A stretch of DNA of 33,860 nt from NCBI GenBank assembly GCA_013204405.1, contig JABMNX010000033.1:1-33860 (forward strand), written 5' to 3'. A program made the translations under genes and the position numbers. The notes under the pieces were generated by a model that did no database searches, was not told the origin of the DNA, and saw nothing but the letters and a program-made list of their open reading frames with translations. The stretch is from Candidatus Kaiserbacteria bacterium. Its GTDB lineage: Bacteria; Patescibacteriota; Minisyncoccia; Phycocordibacterales; JABMNX01. Positions 17,648 to 27,269 of the stretch are shown here, piece by piece; within the stretch, counting starts at the first letter, position 1, and each line of letters starts with the position of its first letter.

Positions 17648-18923
17648 GAAACAAAAAAAAGCAGCTATTGATGTCTTAAAAAAAGTACTTGTAAGTGAAC
17701 ATAGTGGCTTTTATAGAGAAAAATATAGTGCTCACATAGATACGGTGGATGCGATTATCAAAGGAAGTGAAGAGTGGGAAGCACTACCGTTTCTTACTCG
17801 TGATGACATACAAAATTCTTTATACAGTGACCGTCTCTACATACCGTTTAATGACGTTAGACTTGTGCGTGCCACGTCAGGGACCTCTGGCCTTGGTATT
17901 CTTACTATTCCAAGAGTACGACTCCATCCAGCTCCACTATTCGACAAACAATATCTTCAGCCTGATTCAATCAAACGTGCTGTAACATTTAGTGGAGCAC
18001 ATTGCGTCTACGCCGATAACTTTAGGAAGAGGTTCAATCTTGATTCTATTTATCTTGACCCAGGAGATGTGAACATTTCGTCCCGTCTTTTTAGTATTTA
18101 TAAACCTGATATTTTGTTTGGATTTCCATATGCAGTGGCATCACTTTTGCCGCATATTAATGATAAAGAATTATTAAAATCAGTCAAAGTGGTATCTCTT
18201 TTCGGAGAATGGTGTTCAGAGCTTCAGTGGAAAAATTTTGAAAAGCATTTCCCCAACGCTTTGATAATTTCAGAGTATGCAAGTGTTGAGAGTCAGTCCA
18301 CGTTGTGTGGACCGTGTTCTGAAATTATTAAAAATAAAGAACGGTTTGTACACCCATTCCCAGATAGTGTATATGCTGAGCTGATAGATCCAGCCACTAA
18401 TTCAGTTATCACAGAGGAAGGAGTGTCAGGCGAACTGGTTGTCACTGTGTTGCGTAACCCTGCTTTTCCGCTTATTCGGTATAAAACAGGTGACTCCGCT
18501 CGTATAATCCGGTCTTCGTGTTCTTGTGGTATAGGTACTTCTGTATAATCTTTGATTTCACTATGCTGTCAGGGTGAAAAACCTCTGAATATTTTACATT
18601 AAACTCTACTCCAGTGATATATTGCTGATGCTCTACAAGAACGCGATCTATTTCTGCAAGATTAATTTCTCCTTTTGGAATACGTAAACGGTCAATTGAA
18701 ATCCTGCCGTCGATGGAGTATAATAGAGCTCTCTTGGAATAAAGAAATGATAAATGCCCAAGAAATAGCGGGGTCGATAGCGCAGGTGCTTCGAGTGGCA
18801 CCAAGCTATACATATGCACAAGGGGTTATGGATGGAATATATGAACCGCTTACTGTTGAGTACCGTGAGCCAAGTAAAGCTATAGAAAAGAACTTAAGAA
18901 TCACTCATACTATTAAACAGTAG
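17637..18923 (+). pseudogene. PaaK-like adenylate-forming enzyme (type A) disrupted by an internal 175-bp inversion
   Basis: 17637-18548 has RATSGTSGLGILTIPR, IRYKTGDSARIIRSSCSCGIGTSV then stop. The minus strand encodes YSIDGRISIDRLRIPKGEINLAEIDRVL...; the plus strand resumes IELSWNKEMINAQ...APSYTYAQGVMDGIYEPL. Flipping 18546-18720 restores one 428-aa ORF collinear with 25123-26421. Confidence 0.85.
18546..18720. other. Inverted segment inside a PaaK-like gene
   Basis: Both ends lie in TATA (18544-18547 and 18719-18722). The inverted state has GTATAAT at both junctions. Re-inversion is in frame on both sides. Confidence 0.85.
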
Positions 18924-18948
18924 TAGAGTTGTCTAATAAAGTATAATT

Positions 18949-20274
18949 ATGTTTCTGTCCTCATTCCACAAAATAAAACTTGAAGAAGTTTTAAAATCAG
19001 TTCTTGAAAACAAACACTCATCTTTCTATGCAGACCGTTTTTTAGACAGAGCAATACGTCAACCATTAACATTTAAGTCATGGGGGAACATCCCTTTTGC
19101 AACTCGAGCCGAGATTACAGCTACACCATTTTGGGAACGAGTATTTGTCCCACGAGCCGAAGTTCCTGTAATTCGACATACATACGGAACAAGCGGAAAG
19201 AGAATCTTAATAACTCCGCGTTCAAGTTACGGTGATTATCAGGAGCCATATATAAACACTGGTATGAGTCGACTCATGTGTTTTTTTGCATCTGGTCATA
19301 ATGAATGCCCACGTGAAAGTATAGACATCCAGGTATGGTTTGGTGATGTTGGTAATCTTGAGATGTCAGCAAAAATTGCAGCAGAAGGAAGAGTTGATAG
19401 TCTATCCATTACACCATATACCGCACTTAATTTTGCTAAAGAACTTGAGAAGTACGATGCGGTGAAAAATATCAAGACAGTAATGCTTATTGGGGAACGA
19501 TGCTCTCCACTACAGCTTAAAAGAATTAATAGTCTATATCCAGACGCAGATGTATATGGAGTCTTTGCAAGTTCGGAGACACGAGAGGTAGTAGCACTTC
19601 CTTGTGTACATACTCGAAAATCTGCACCACTTGTACTTGAGCAGGTAAAGGAAATGTACTGTGAAATTATTGATCCAAACACAGGATCAGTCATTAATGA
19701 ATACGATGTGGTTGGAGAGTTGGTGATTACCACTTTAACTCTTGGGATACCATTTCCACTTATACGGTACCGCACAGGAGACATTGCTAAATATACAAAA
19801 CGTTCATGTTTGTGCGAGGAGGGAGGTCGTGGGTTTGAGGTTCTTGGAAGATCGACAGTTTTTCCCGTGAGGATGGCTAAAGGAGAATTAACAATAGATG
19901 CGGTGGAGAAGGCATTAAATGAGATACCAGATATTAATCCTAGATATTTTGAGGCACATTACTTTGAGATTGATAATAAGGATAAAAGGGTGCTACCTTG
20001 TATTCGAATGGTGTTAGTAACAGGTTCTGAAGACGAATCTAAAAATAAAGAATTAGCACAACAGATAGAACTTAAACTTTTTGTGTTTCCAACGTACACA
20101 TACGCACAAGGAGTGGAAGATGGAATCTATTTACCCATTGAAGTTTCATGCATACGCTCTGTTCCCGAAAGTTCTCCAGGAAAGCAGAGACCATCGGTCG
20201 TTGTGCGCCACATTTCCGGATCTCAATCAAATGAAGGGTATTATACTTCGGTGAGCGAAACCCGGTCATTGTAG
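18949..20274 (+). CDS. PaaK-like adenylate-forming enzyme (type B)
   Basis: RHTYGTSGKRILITPR, VYGVFASSETREVVALPC, LIRYRTGDIAKYTKRSCLCEEGGRGFEVLGR, FPTYTYAQGVEDGIYLPIEV. Confidence 0.75.
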   Translation: MFLSSFHKIKLEEVLKSVLENKHSSFYADRFLDRAIRQPLTFKSWGNIPFATRAEITATPFWERVFVPRAEVPVIRHTYGTSGKRILITPRSSYGDYQEPYINTGMSRLMCFFASGHNECPRESIDIQVWFGDVGNLEMSAKIAAEGRVDSLSITPYTALNFAKELEKYDAVKNIKTVMLIGERCSPLQLKRINSLYPDADVYGVFASSETREVVALPCVHTRKSAPLVLEQVKEMYCEIIDPNTGSVINEYDVVGELVITTLTLGIPFPLIRYRTGDIAKYTKRSCLCEEGGRGFEVLGRSTVFPVRMAKGELTIDAVEKALNEIPDINPRYFEAHYFEIDNKDKRVLPCIRMVLVTGSEDESKNKELAQQIELKLFVFPTYTYAQGVEDGIYLPIEVSCIRSVPESSPGKQRPSVVVRHISGSQSNEGYYTSVSETRSL

Positions 20275-20312
20275 GGTGTATGAGTAAGTAGTCTAAGATA
20301 GTGTTATTAAAA

Positions 20313-21893
20313 TTATTCACTTAAATAGAACTCTGGTGACATTATTAAATTAACCTTTAATCTAGTATCACTGATAAACTCGGCAGCATCTTGTGGCGGT
20401 ATTTGTGAAATGAGATCATCGTTGTAACTTCGGAAGTGAAAATTTTTAATAGGAGCAAGTCCCCTTTTTTCAGTTAACAAGAGTGGAAAGTCTACGATAG
20501 TTTCATTTGATAGAAAGAAAAGAGTGTCAATGTATGAACGTGTTAAAAAAAGTGCATAGAGTGGTATTTCTTGTTTTCGTGATACATTCACTGCAGTAAG
20601 TCCCATGTCGTCGATATTGCCAATAAGATGTTCTGACCATGCACTTTTTCCTTTCCATACTGTAACAAGGGAGAAGAGTCTATCCACGTTCTTGTTTCCA
20701 AATGTTAGTGTGAGGGTGTCAGGATTAGATGTCTCTAAGAGTAATTTCACTTTTTCTATAAAACCTTCAACTATTCTTGTGTCTAAGAATGATGTAGATG
20801 AAATAATATTTTTTTCTAGTGATGCTAGTTCTGTAAGAAGAATATCAGTGTCTTTAGCTGCCACACTAAAAAGTGGAGAATGCATTAAATCATTTTGTAT
20901 GTAGTGTGAAGTGAGCACTAAACTAGCGTCATGCCCAAAATCTGGGCATAGGTATGGATTAAGTGGTTGGTGTTGATATTTTAGACCTGATTTATTGAGC
21001 GTTTCGTAATAATTACCATTAGCTTCTGATAAATCATTAAATAGTAGGTCATTAATTGGGTTTATTCGAATAGTTTCAGAGTCGCTTATGCGGGACGAAC
21101 TCCACCAGAACATTATGGCAGGAATATCATTTGAGTAACGACAAATGCCGTCATTAAGAAATATTGTTGGCAAACTGCCTATAGATTTAGTTGTTTTAGA
21201 AAAAGCGGTGAATTTATTTACCACAGATTGAGCTATAATATTCTTATTTTGCGACAGTATCTCTCTTGGGGTACTTTCTTTATCTTCCACATGTATTTTA
21301 TCTGTTGGTATATCTTTTGGTTCAATTCGACAAGAAGATGATATTTTTAATAAACATTTAAATCGTCTTTTCTCCTCCTCTCCGCGCTTATTTGCCATCT
21401 GGATAGCCAACTTTAATTGTGTAGAGTAAAAATTTACATTAGTTGAGCCGTTAAGAAAGAATAGATCATGATTATCTAACGAGTCTAATACATAGACCAT
21501 ATCTTGTGCATTCTTTTTGTATATATATATGGTTTTAAGTAAACTGAAGTGGTATTTTTTAGCTTCTATGAGTGACGGTTTTGTTGAAAGCTGGACACGT
21601 AACATCTCGGTCATTGGCAAAGTTTCAAGAAACTCAATAGGGAACAATATTTTTCGTGTATATTGCTTTGTTTCTTCTGGAAAATATGAAATCGATAAAG
21701 AAAGACTTTTTTTAAGGTTTTTTATTGAATGTTCAAGCTCACTGGGGTCACTTCCTTCAAATGCAAACAAAGGTTTTGCTTGGTGTTGTGATATGTAATA
21801 TTCCAGCTCAGTGGAGCCCGGACCTTTATTTTCAAGTGCAAACAGAGATAGTATAAGCACAGTGAGTAGCAAAATTACTGTAGAGAGCCTCAT
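20313..21893 (-). CDS. Family W secreted/membrane protein of unknown function
   Basis: N-terminal TM; KPLFAFEGSDPSELEHSIKNLKKS, CRYSNDIPAIMFWWSSSRISDSETIRINPINDLLF, LNPYLCPDFGHDASL. Strong paralog of 9132-10718. Confidence 0.7.
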   Translation of the reverse strand: MRLSTVILLLTVLILSLFALENKGPGSTELEYYISQHQAKPLFAFEGSDPSELEHSIKNLKKSLSLSISYFPEETKQYTRKILFPIEFLETLPMTEMLRVQLSTKPSLIEAKKYHFSLLKTIYIYKKNAQDMVYVLDSLDNHDLFFLNGSTNVNFYSTQLKLAIQMANKRGEEEKRRFKCLLKISSSCRIEPKDIPTDKIHVEDKESTPREILSQNKNIIAQSVVNKFTAFSKTTKSIGSLPTIFLNDGICRYSNDIPAIMFWWSSSRISDSETIRINPINDLLFNDLSEANGNYYETLNKSGLKYQHQPLNPYLCPDFGHDASLVLTSHYIQNDLMHSPLFSVAAKDTDILLTELASLEKNIISSTSFLDTRIVEGFIEKVKLLLETSNPDTLTLTFGNKNVDRLFSLVTVWKGKSAWSEHLIGNIDDMGLTAVNVSRKQEIPLYALFLTRSYIDTLFFLSNETIVDFPLLLTEKRGLAPIKNFHFRSYNDDLISQIPPQDAAEFISDTRLKVNLIMSPEFYLSE

Positions 21894-21895
21894 GG

Positions 21896-21910
21896 ATGGT
21901 ATCGTACCAT
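21896..21910. repeat. Short inverted repeat just upstream of the 21893 start codon
   Basis: ATGGTA-TCG-TACCAT. Confidence 0.4.
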
Positions 21911-22083
21911 ATCTTTATTGTAGTTTCAGCACAAGCTTTATTTTACATATGTTTATACTCACCAACCTTTAAACTTATGCAAACCTAAAAGAAGTGGTAT
22001 TATCTTATGAAAGTGACAATGCTGTAATATACAAAGTGTGTACATATTTGTAACTGTGTTTATAAAAAAAGTATCTTTATTGT

Positions 22084-23529
22084 ATGTATAAAAATATTAA
22101 AGTAGTAAATGTTGGTTATTTAATTCTTATTGTACTAGGTGTGTTGTTGGTATTTTCTACTGTTTTTTCTGGGAAGAACAGAGGGGATGGAACTCAATAC
22201 CTTTCTGAAAATGATCTAAGTTGTGAAGGTTGTAACGTGCTAGTTATAGGGTTTGATGCACTACAGGCAAATCATGTGAGTCACCTTGGATACAAAAAGA
22301 TAACAACTCCTACGTTGGACACGTTAGCATCTAATGGAGTAAGTTTTTCTCGTAATTTTAGTGTTGCTTCTTGGACAGTCCCATCTTTTATGTCTTATTT
22401 TACTTCATTGTATCCGTCTGAGCACGGGGTGGTTAATAAGTTTGTAACATTCACTGAGAATGAAAAAGTTATATCAAACCTCAAAAAGATTTCTCCTCAA
22501 GTTTTAACACTAGCAGATGCATTCAAAAGTGCTGGCTACATAACAGGAGGCTTTACAGGGGACGCTGGTGTTAATAGTATTTTTGGGTATGGGCAAGGTT
22601 TTGATACATACACGGATGAGACGACATTTGGCTCTATTGAAGGAAGTGCAAGTCACGCCCTTTCATGGCTTGATGAACATCAAGGGGAAAAATTCTTTAT
22701 GTTTCTACACGGGTATGATGCACACGGGCAATTTAGTGGCGTAGGTCCTGACTACAAACCAACTTTCGCCCATGGAGCTGATGAACAGTATGAAATTACC
22801 CCAGAGCGACAAAGGGAACTTAGGGAAAAGGGTCTTAGTGACGGTGATTTGTTGCTAGATAAGGGAGAGGTCAGTGCGTGGAATGCTTGGTACGACAGTA
22901 AGATATTTGATGCAGATGCACGGATTGGGGTATTTTTATCAGAACTTGAAAAACGTAACTTACTTGAATCATTGGTGGTGGTTGTAATTTCAGACCATGG
23001 GACTGAAATATATGAGCACAGGCGCTTTGATCATGGATATAGCTTGTACAATGAGCTTATACGTGTCCCTCTTGTTATATCAGTTCCTAACCAAGAGAAT
23101 TCATTTATATCTGATGTTCAGGTCCGTTCCATTGATCTCGCCCCAACACTTTTTGACATCACAGGCATTACTATTAATGATGATTGGAAGAATCAGATTC
23201 GTGGCTCAAGCCTTGTCCCAGTACTGACCGGAGAAGAAAAAAATAACCGTCCCGTATTTTCTTCAACTGATTATAGAAATTATACTCATAAGCGTTCTTA
23301 TATAGATGATGGTAGTTGGAAACTTATTTACACGCTTGAGACAGGTGAATCAGAACTCTACAATCTTAAAGATGATTTAAGTGAGTACAAAGATCTTGCT
23401 ACAATATTTCCAGATCGGGTTGAGAATATGAAGAATATTTTATTTGAACAGCTCCTACGTACAGGAGAGAATGTTGATGGAAAATGGGAGATAGGGTGCC
23501 TCCCTGTTTATAATGATCAGTGTATTTAA
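22084..23529 (+). CDS. Membrane-anchored sulfatase / alkaline phosphatase superfamily protein
   Basis: NVLVIGFDALQANHVSHLGYKKITTPTLDTLASNGVSFSRNFSVASWTVPSFMSYFTSLYPSEHGV; VVVISDHGTEIYEHRRFDHGYSLYNELIRVPLVI; SIDLAPTLFDITGI. Confidence 0.85.
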   Translation: MYKNIKVVNVGYLILIVLGVLLVFSTVFSGKNRGDGTQYLSENDLSCEGCNVLVIGFDALQANHVSHLGYKKITTPTLDTLASNGVSFSRNFSVASWTVPSFMSYFTSLYPSEHGVVNKFVTFTENEKVISNLKKISPQVLTLADAFKSAGYITGGFTGDAGVNSIFGYGQGFDTYTDETTFGSIEGSASHALSWLDEHQGEKFFMFLHGYDAHGQFSGVGPDYKPTFAHGADEQYEITPERQRELREKGLSDGDLLLDKGEVSAWNAWYDSKIFDADARIGVFLSELEKRNLLESLVVVVISDHGTEIYEHRRFDHGYSLYNELIRVPLVISVPNQENSFISDVQVRSIDLAPTLFDITGITINDDWKNQIRGSSLVPVLTGEEKNNRPVFSSTDYRNYTHKRSYIDDGSWKLIYTLETGESELYNLKDDLSEYKDLATIFPDRVENMKNILFEQLLRTGENVDGKWEIGCLPVYNDQCI

Positions 23530-23543
23530 GTAATAGAGATATT

Positions 23544-25133
23544 TTAGAAATACGGCTGGATGGTACCTTCTATAACAGGTTCACTGTTCCTTGTTTGTTG
23601 AGTTTTTTCCCACCAAATATCAAGCTTATTTTTTAACTCTTTAGCAACCTCTTCTTCTTTGTTATACACATTACGTAGCTCATTTGGGTCTTCCTTAAGA
23701 TTGTAGAGCTCATACAAATCTCTAATCGTATCGCGCTGTGTGATAAGATTCCACCAACCATATTGTGCTTCCTGTAGTCTTGCCTTTCTCCAGATAAGCT
23801 TCCATTCTTTCGTTCGAATCGCTACATCAAATATTGCATCTTTCTTATCAAGCTCATCAAAAGATGTCAGAGAGTCTTGTATTTTTTGATATACACTTTC
23901 TTCATTCTGAATAAATCCATTACTCGTTTGAATTGCATGTTCCCACAGTGGCACACGTACTGAAAAAGTTTCATTGCGGATACTAGAAGTAGATTTTTCA
24001 ATAAGTGGACGTAGGCTTATTCCTTCAGCTTGATTTAAAGGGGGTTCTTGTATGTAGTCAAGAATTGTAGGAAGAACATCGAAGGAATTAACCAATGAGT
24101 CTATCCGTTGCGGTTTTTCTCCTGGGATATAAATAATGAGTGGTGTGTGTATAGTGGCGTCATATATGTCGTAATGGGCATAGTAACCATGCTCTCCCAT
24201 TTCCTCACCGTGTTCTGAATGAAGTATTACAATAGTATTTTCTGCAATAACACTTCTTTTGAATGCTTTAAAAAACTTACCCAAAAATTCATCTGTGGCA
24301 CGTATATTGCTGAGATACCCCTCTTTTATATATCTACTGTCTTCATCGGTTAGTGGAGTTATTGTTGTACCAAGTTCATCAAGGGACCATATATTTCCTT
24401 CATATATAGTCCTTAAATGATCCCACCAATCTAGTTTATTTTCATCTTTTAGTGGGCCATTGTATTCTTGTTGATATGAAAATGGATAACGTCCATATGG
24501 CCAGTGAGCTGTGCCGAGAGTTAACCAGAGAAAGAATTTATCATCTGGGGGATTTTTAATCCAAGAAAGGGGATTGTTCGATAGAGCCCTACCAGACCTA
24601 AAATAAGTACGAGACTCGATTGGTGGCACCTGGAATTCTTTATAATATTCGTCAAAGCCCCTGCTAAAGCTTTCACGAAGTGCATATGAAAAGTCAAAAA
24701 ATTCGGGAGAGGAACCCATTGCCACAGTGTAATATCCACTTGACTGTAATACTTGCGCCAGAGTAATAAACTTATTATTTAAGACAGAATCAAATCGGAC
24801 TACACCACTGTTTAGGGGCGAGAGTGATGTGTGCAGGGACATTTCAGTTATTGGAGTTAAATACGATGGAGTGATGTAGTCTTCAAACACAATTGATTTC
24901 TCAGCCCAGCTATCTATTGAAGGAGTGGGGCTTTCTATTATGTTTTCATTGTACGTGCCAACATAATTCGAACCTAAGCTGTCAATAGAGATAAGAATTA
25001 TATTGCATTTTTTTTCACACGGGAGTTTGTTAATTGTCGCAAGAAAGTGTAAAGAAAAAAAACACGCGAGTAGAAAACTAAGCACGCATAGTTTATAGAT
25101 AACTTTTACTGATTGAGGATTTCTACTTATCAT
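23544..25133 (-). CDS. Membrane-anchored sulfatase / alkaline phosphatase superfamily protein
   Basis: NIILISIDSLGSNYVGTYNENIIESPTPSIDSWAEKSIVFEDYITPSYLTPITEMSLHTSLSPLNSGV; TIVILHSEHGEEMGEHGYYAHYDIYDATIHTPLIIYIPG; NSFDVLPTILDYI. Probable start ATG 25133 overlaps the stop of the PaaK-like gene. Confidence 0.85.
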   Translation of the reverse strand: MISRNPQSVKVIYKLCVLSFLLACFFSLHFLATINKLPCEKKCNIILISIDSLGSNYVGTYNENIIESPTPSIDSWAEKSIVFEDYITPSYLTPITEMSLHTSLSPLNSGVVRFDSVLNNKFITLAQVLQSSGYYTVAMGSSPEFFDFSYALRESFSRGFDEYYKEFQVPPIESRTYFRSGRALSNNPLSWIKNPPDDKFFLWLTLGTAHWPYGRYPFSYQQEYNGPLKDENKLDWWDHLRTIYEGNIWSLDELGTTITPLTDEDSRYIKEGYLSNIRATDEFLGKFFKAFKRSVIAENTIVILHSEHGEEMGEHGYYAHYDIYDATIHTPLIIYIPGEKPQRIDSLVNSFDVLPTILDYIQEPPLNQAEGISLRPLIEKSTSSIRNETFSVRVPLWEHAIQTSNGFIQNEESVYQKIQDSLTSFDELDKKDAIFDVAIRTKEWKLIWRKARLQEAQYGWWNLITQRDTIRDLYELYNLKEDPNELRNVYNKEEEVAKELKNKLDIWWEKTQQTRNSEPVIEGTIQPYF

Positions 25134-26421
25134 CTCGAAATATCTTTTTCTTTTTACCAGTAGAGGCTTTAGTATGAACCAGTGGCACAATTTCAAGAGA
25201 CATATATATATTTTCTTCGACTCCATCTGCATAAACACGGTCTGGAGCAATACGTAGAGATTTTGATAGAGCCTCTTTTAAAGTGCTTGTGCTTTTATCT
25301 GGAGAAATAAGAGAAAGATGTATTGATATCTGTGGTTTAAACACACCGTCTTCATCTACAATTTCTTTGTAATGGACCTCAAAGTCTCCACTATTTAGAT
25401 AATCACTATGTAGTGAAATAACTCGATCAACCTCTGATAAGTTAAGTTCTCCTTTTCTAAAACGTAGACGGTCTATATCTAACCTACCGTCAATTGAGAG
25501 GACTGGTGTTGTTATTCCACATTCACATTCATGACGGATTATTTGTGCTAAATCTCCTGTTCGATATCGTATAAGTGGGAAAGCAACAGGGCGGATTGTT
25601 GTTATTACTAGCTCTCCACCGACTCCATTTTCTTTAATAATTTCTTCAGATATTGGGTTAATAATTTCTGTATACACATATTCAGGGACAGGGTGTACGT
25701 ATTGTTTGTGTTCATTAATTGCAATACTGCATGGGACTGCCACAGATGTTTGTGACTCAATACTCGCGTACTCGGAAACTATTTTTGCGTTTGGGAATAA
25801 CCTTTGGAATTCATTCCACTGGAATTGAGAACACCATTCACCAAATACTTGTATTGCTTTTACTTTCTTTCGGACGTTTGTCGGTAGATTTTCTGACAAA
25901 GCTCCAAGAGCATACACGGGCCCTGCAAGCATGTCTGGCATGTAAAGCGTAATGAGGTGTGCCGCTAATGGAATATCACCAGGGTCAACGTTTATTGAAT
26001 CGATTCCTGCTAGTCTTCGAAACGATGGACTATAATAAAATTGAGCACCGCTAAATGTAGCAAGGCGGTGTACATTAAGAGAAACAAACAACCTATAGTT
26101 TAAAGGCAGTTTATTTCCTTCATGGGACATTGTGCGTGGTACTGGGAGAATACCTGCTCCTGATGTTCCAGAAGTGGGTCGGATTATCTCTACATCTTTT
26201 TCGTCAACATATAAGCGTTCGTGCATCGGAAATTTTTGTATCTCCCCACGTGATAAAAATGGTATGTCCTCCCACGCAGTTTCGTCTCCTTCAAGAAATG
26301 ATTGCACAGATGTTTCTCCGAAGTATTTTTCTCGGTAGAAGTTGCTCTTGGAGCTTTTTGTTACTTCTTTTAGCACTGTAGCTAGTGCCGAGTATGGAAA
26401 ATTCAAATTATTCATGTCCAA
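25123..26421 (-). CDS. PaaK-like adenylate-forming enzyme (type A, intact)
   Basis: RPTSGTSGAGILPVPR, VSEYASIESQTSVAVPC, LIRYRTGDLAQIIRHECECGITTPVLSIDGRLDIDRLRFRKGELNLSEVDRV. Confidence 0.75.
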   Translation of the reverse strand: MDMNNLNFPYSALATVLKEVTKSSKSNFYREKYFGETSVQSFLEGDETAWEDIPFLSRGEIQKFPMHERLYVDEKDVEIIRPTSGTSGAGILPVPRTMSHEGNKLPLNYRLFVSLNVHRLATFSGAQFYYSPSFRRLAGIDSINVDPGDIPLAAHLITLYMPDMLAGPVYALGALSENLPTNVRKKVKAIQVFGEWCSQFQWNEFQRLFPNAKIVSEYASIESQTSVAVPCSIAINEHKQYVHPVPEYVYTEIINPISEEIIKENGVGGELVITTIRPVAFPLIRYRTGDLAQIIRHECECGITTPVLSIDGRLDIDRLRFRKGELNLSEVDRVISLHSDYLNSGDFEVHYKEIVDEDGVFKPQISIHLSLISPDKSTSTLKEALSKSLRIAPDRVYADGVEENIYMSLEIVPLVHTKASTGKKKKIFRDDK

Positions 26422-27268
26422 TTGTTATATGTCCATCTTGGTCTACAGAGGTATTTGTAGAGATAGCAAAACGAATAAGCGGTATTGTATGGCACTTAAG
26501 ACTAGTTATGTAGCAACAGTCGTTAATAACTTCAAAGAAATATTCTGGAGAAGGTAGAAAACTTAAAGAATCCTGTTTTGATGAAGGGTTTGTGTACCCG
26601 ATTGGTATTCCTGGGAAAAGATGGTACTCAATAGATGTGTCGCCACTGAGTTGTGGTATAGTCACTTTTTTATTAAGTGGAGCAACGATGTGCCACAACC
26701 GCACTTGTTCCTGTAAACCTTCAGATTTTAAGATATTAAATACATCTTCTGCGACATCTGATGTCGCAACAACCATTTGCGCTTCCGTTTCTTTGATTAA
26801 TTGCGTAATCAGTGGTGGGTTGCGTGGGGAAAGTACTGATACTGGTACATTCTTTTTCCTACATGTTTTGTAGAACATTGGACCAAGTTGCCATGAGAGC
26901 GGTACGGTCATTATAGCAACTCGTGGTGTGTACGCTGCAACTTCATCGGCAACTGTGTCCCATTCCGCATCTATGTTTTGAGCGTATAAAAATAAGTCCT
27001 TCCAATTATCTAAATCAAATTCAGATACAAGATATCGAATATCTTTTTCTGGGTAGTGAATTAACTTTTCTTTATGCTTAATTAATTCAGTAGCAGACAC
27101 CGTTGGTATTTTTTGTAACTCCTCAAGAAACGTTTCTTGAGAGCCCGAAACTATCGGTAAGTCCGCGTACAGGTCGCTTAAAGTGTTCTCTCGGGCGAAA
27201 TCTAAAACCGTGTGGATATCGTGTATGATTTCTTTACTGATAGGTGTGTGCCAATCTTTTGTGCTCAT
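26408..27268 (-). CDS. PaaK-like pseudo-enzyme (no P-loop, no YRTGD)
   Basis: Paralog of 16796-17647: HYPEKDIRYLVSEFD, VPVSVLSPRNPPLI, EYHLFPGIPIGYT, FLPSPEYFFEV. IRFAISTNTSVD replaces IRYRTGD. Confidence 0.6.
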   Translation of the reverse strand: MSTKDWHTPISKEIIHDIHTVLDFARENTLSDLYADLPIVSGSQETFLEELQKIPTVSATELIKHKEKLIHYPEKDIRYLVSEFDLDNWKDLFLYAQNIDAEWDTVADEVAAYTPRVAIMTVPLSWQLGPMFYKTCRKKNVPVSVLSPRNPPLITQLIKETEAQMVVATSDVAEDVFNILKSEGLQEQVRLWHIVAPLNKKVTIPQLSGDTSIEYHLFPGIPIGYTNPSSKQDSLSFLPSPEYFFEVINDCCYITSLKCHTIPLIRFAISTNTSVDQDGHITIGHE

Positions 27269-27269
27269 A

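Noticed and set aside
18472-18819. Minus-strand 115-aa ORF as an independent gene
   Set aside because: It is the inverted internal piece of the plus-strand PaaK-like gene with random extensions at both ends.
18942-18947. TATAAT immediately upstream of ATG 18949
   Set aside because: Only 1 nt from the start codon and no -35; incompatible with a start at this ATG. The gene is probably co-transcribed with 17637.
20272-20290. GTAGGGTGTATGAGTAAG after the 18949 gene reads VGCMSK in one frame, reminiscent of VGCGG
   Set aside because: Out of frame with any ORF, no GG, and no TM-containing reading frame upstream; chance resemblance.
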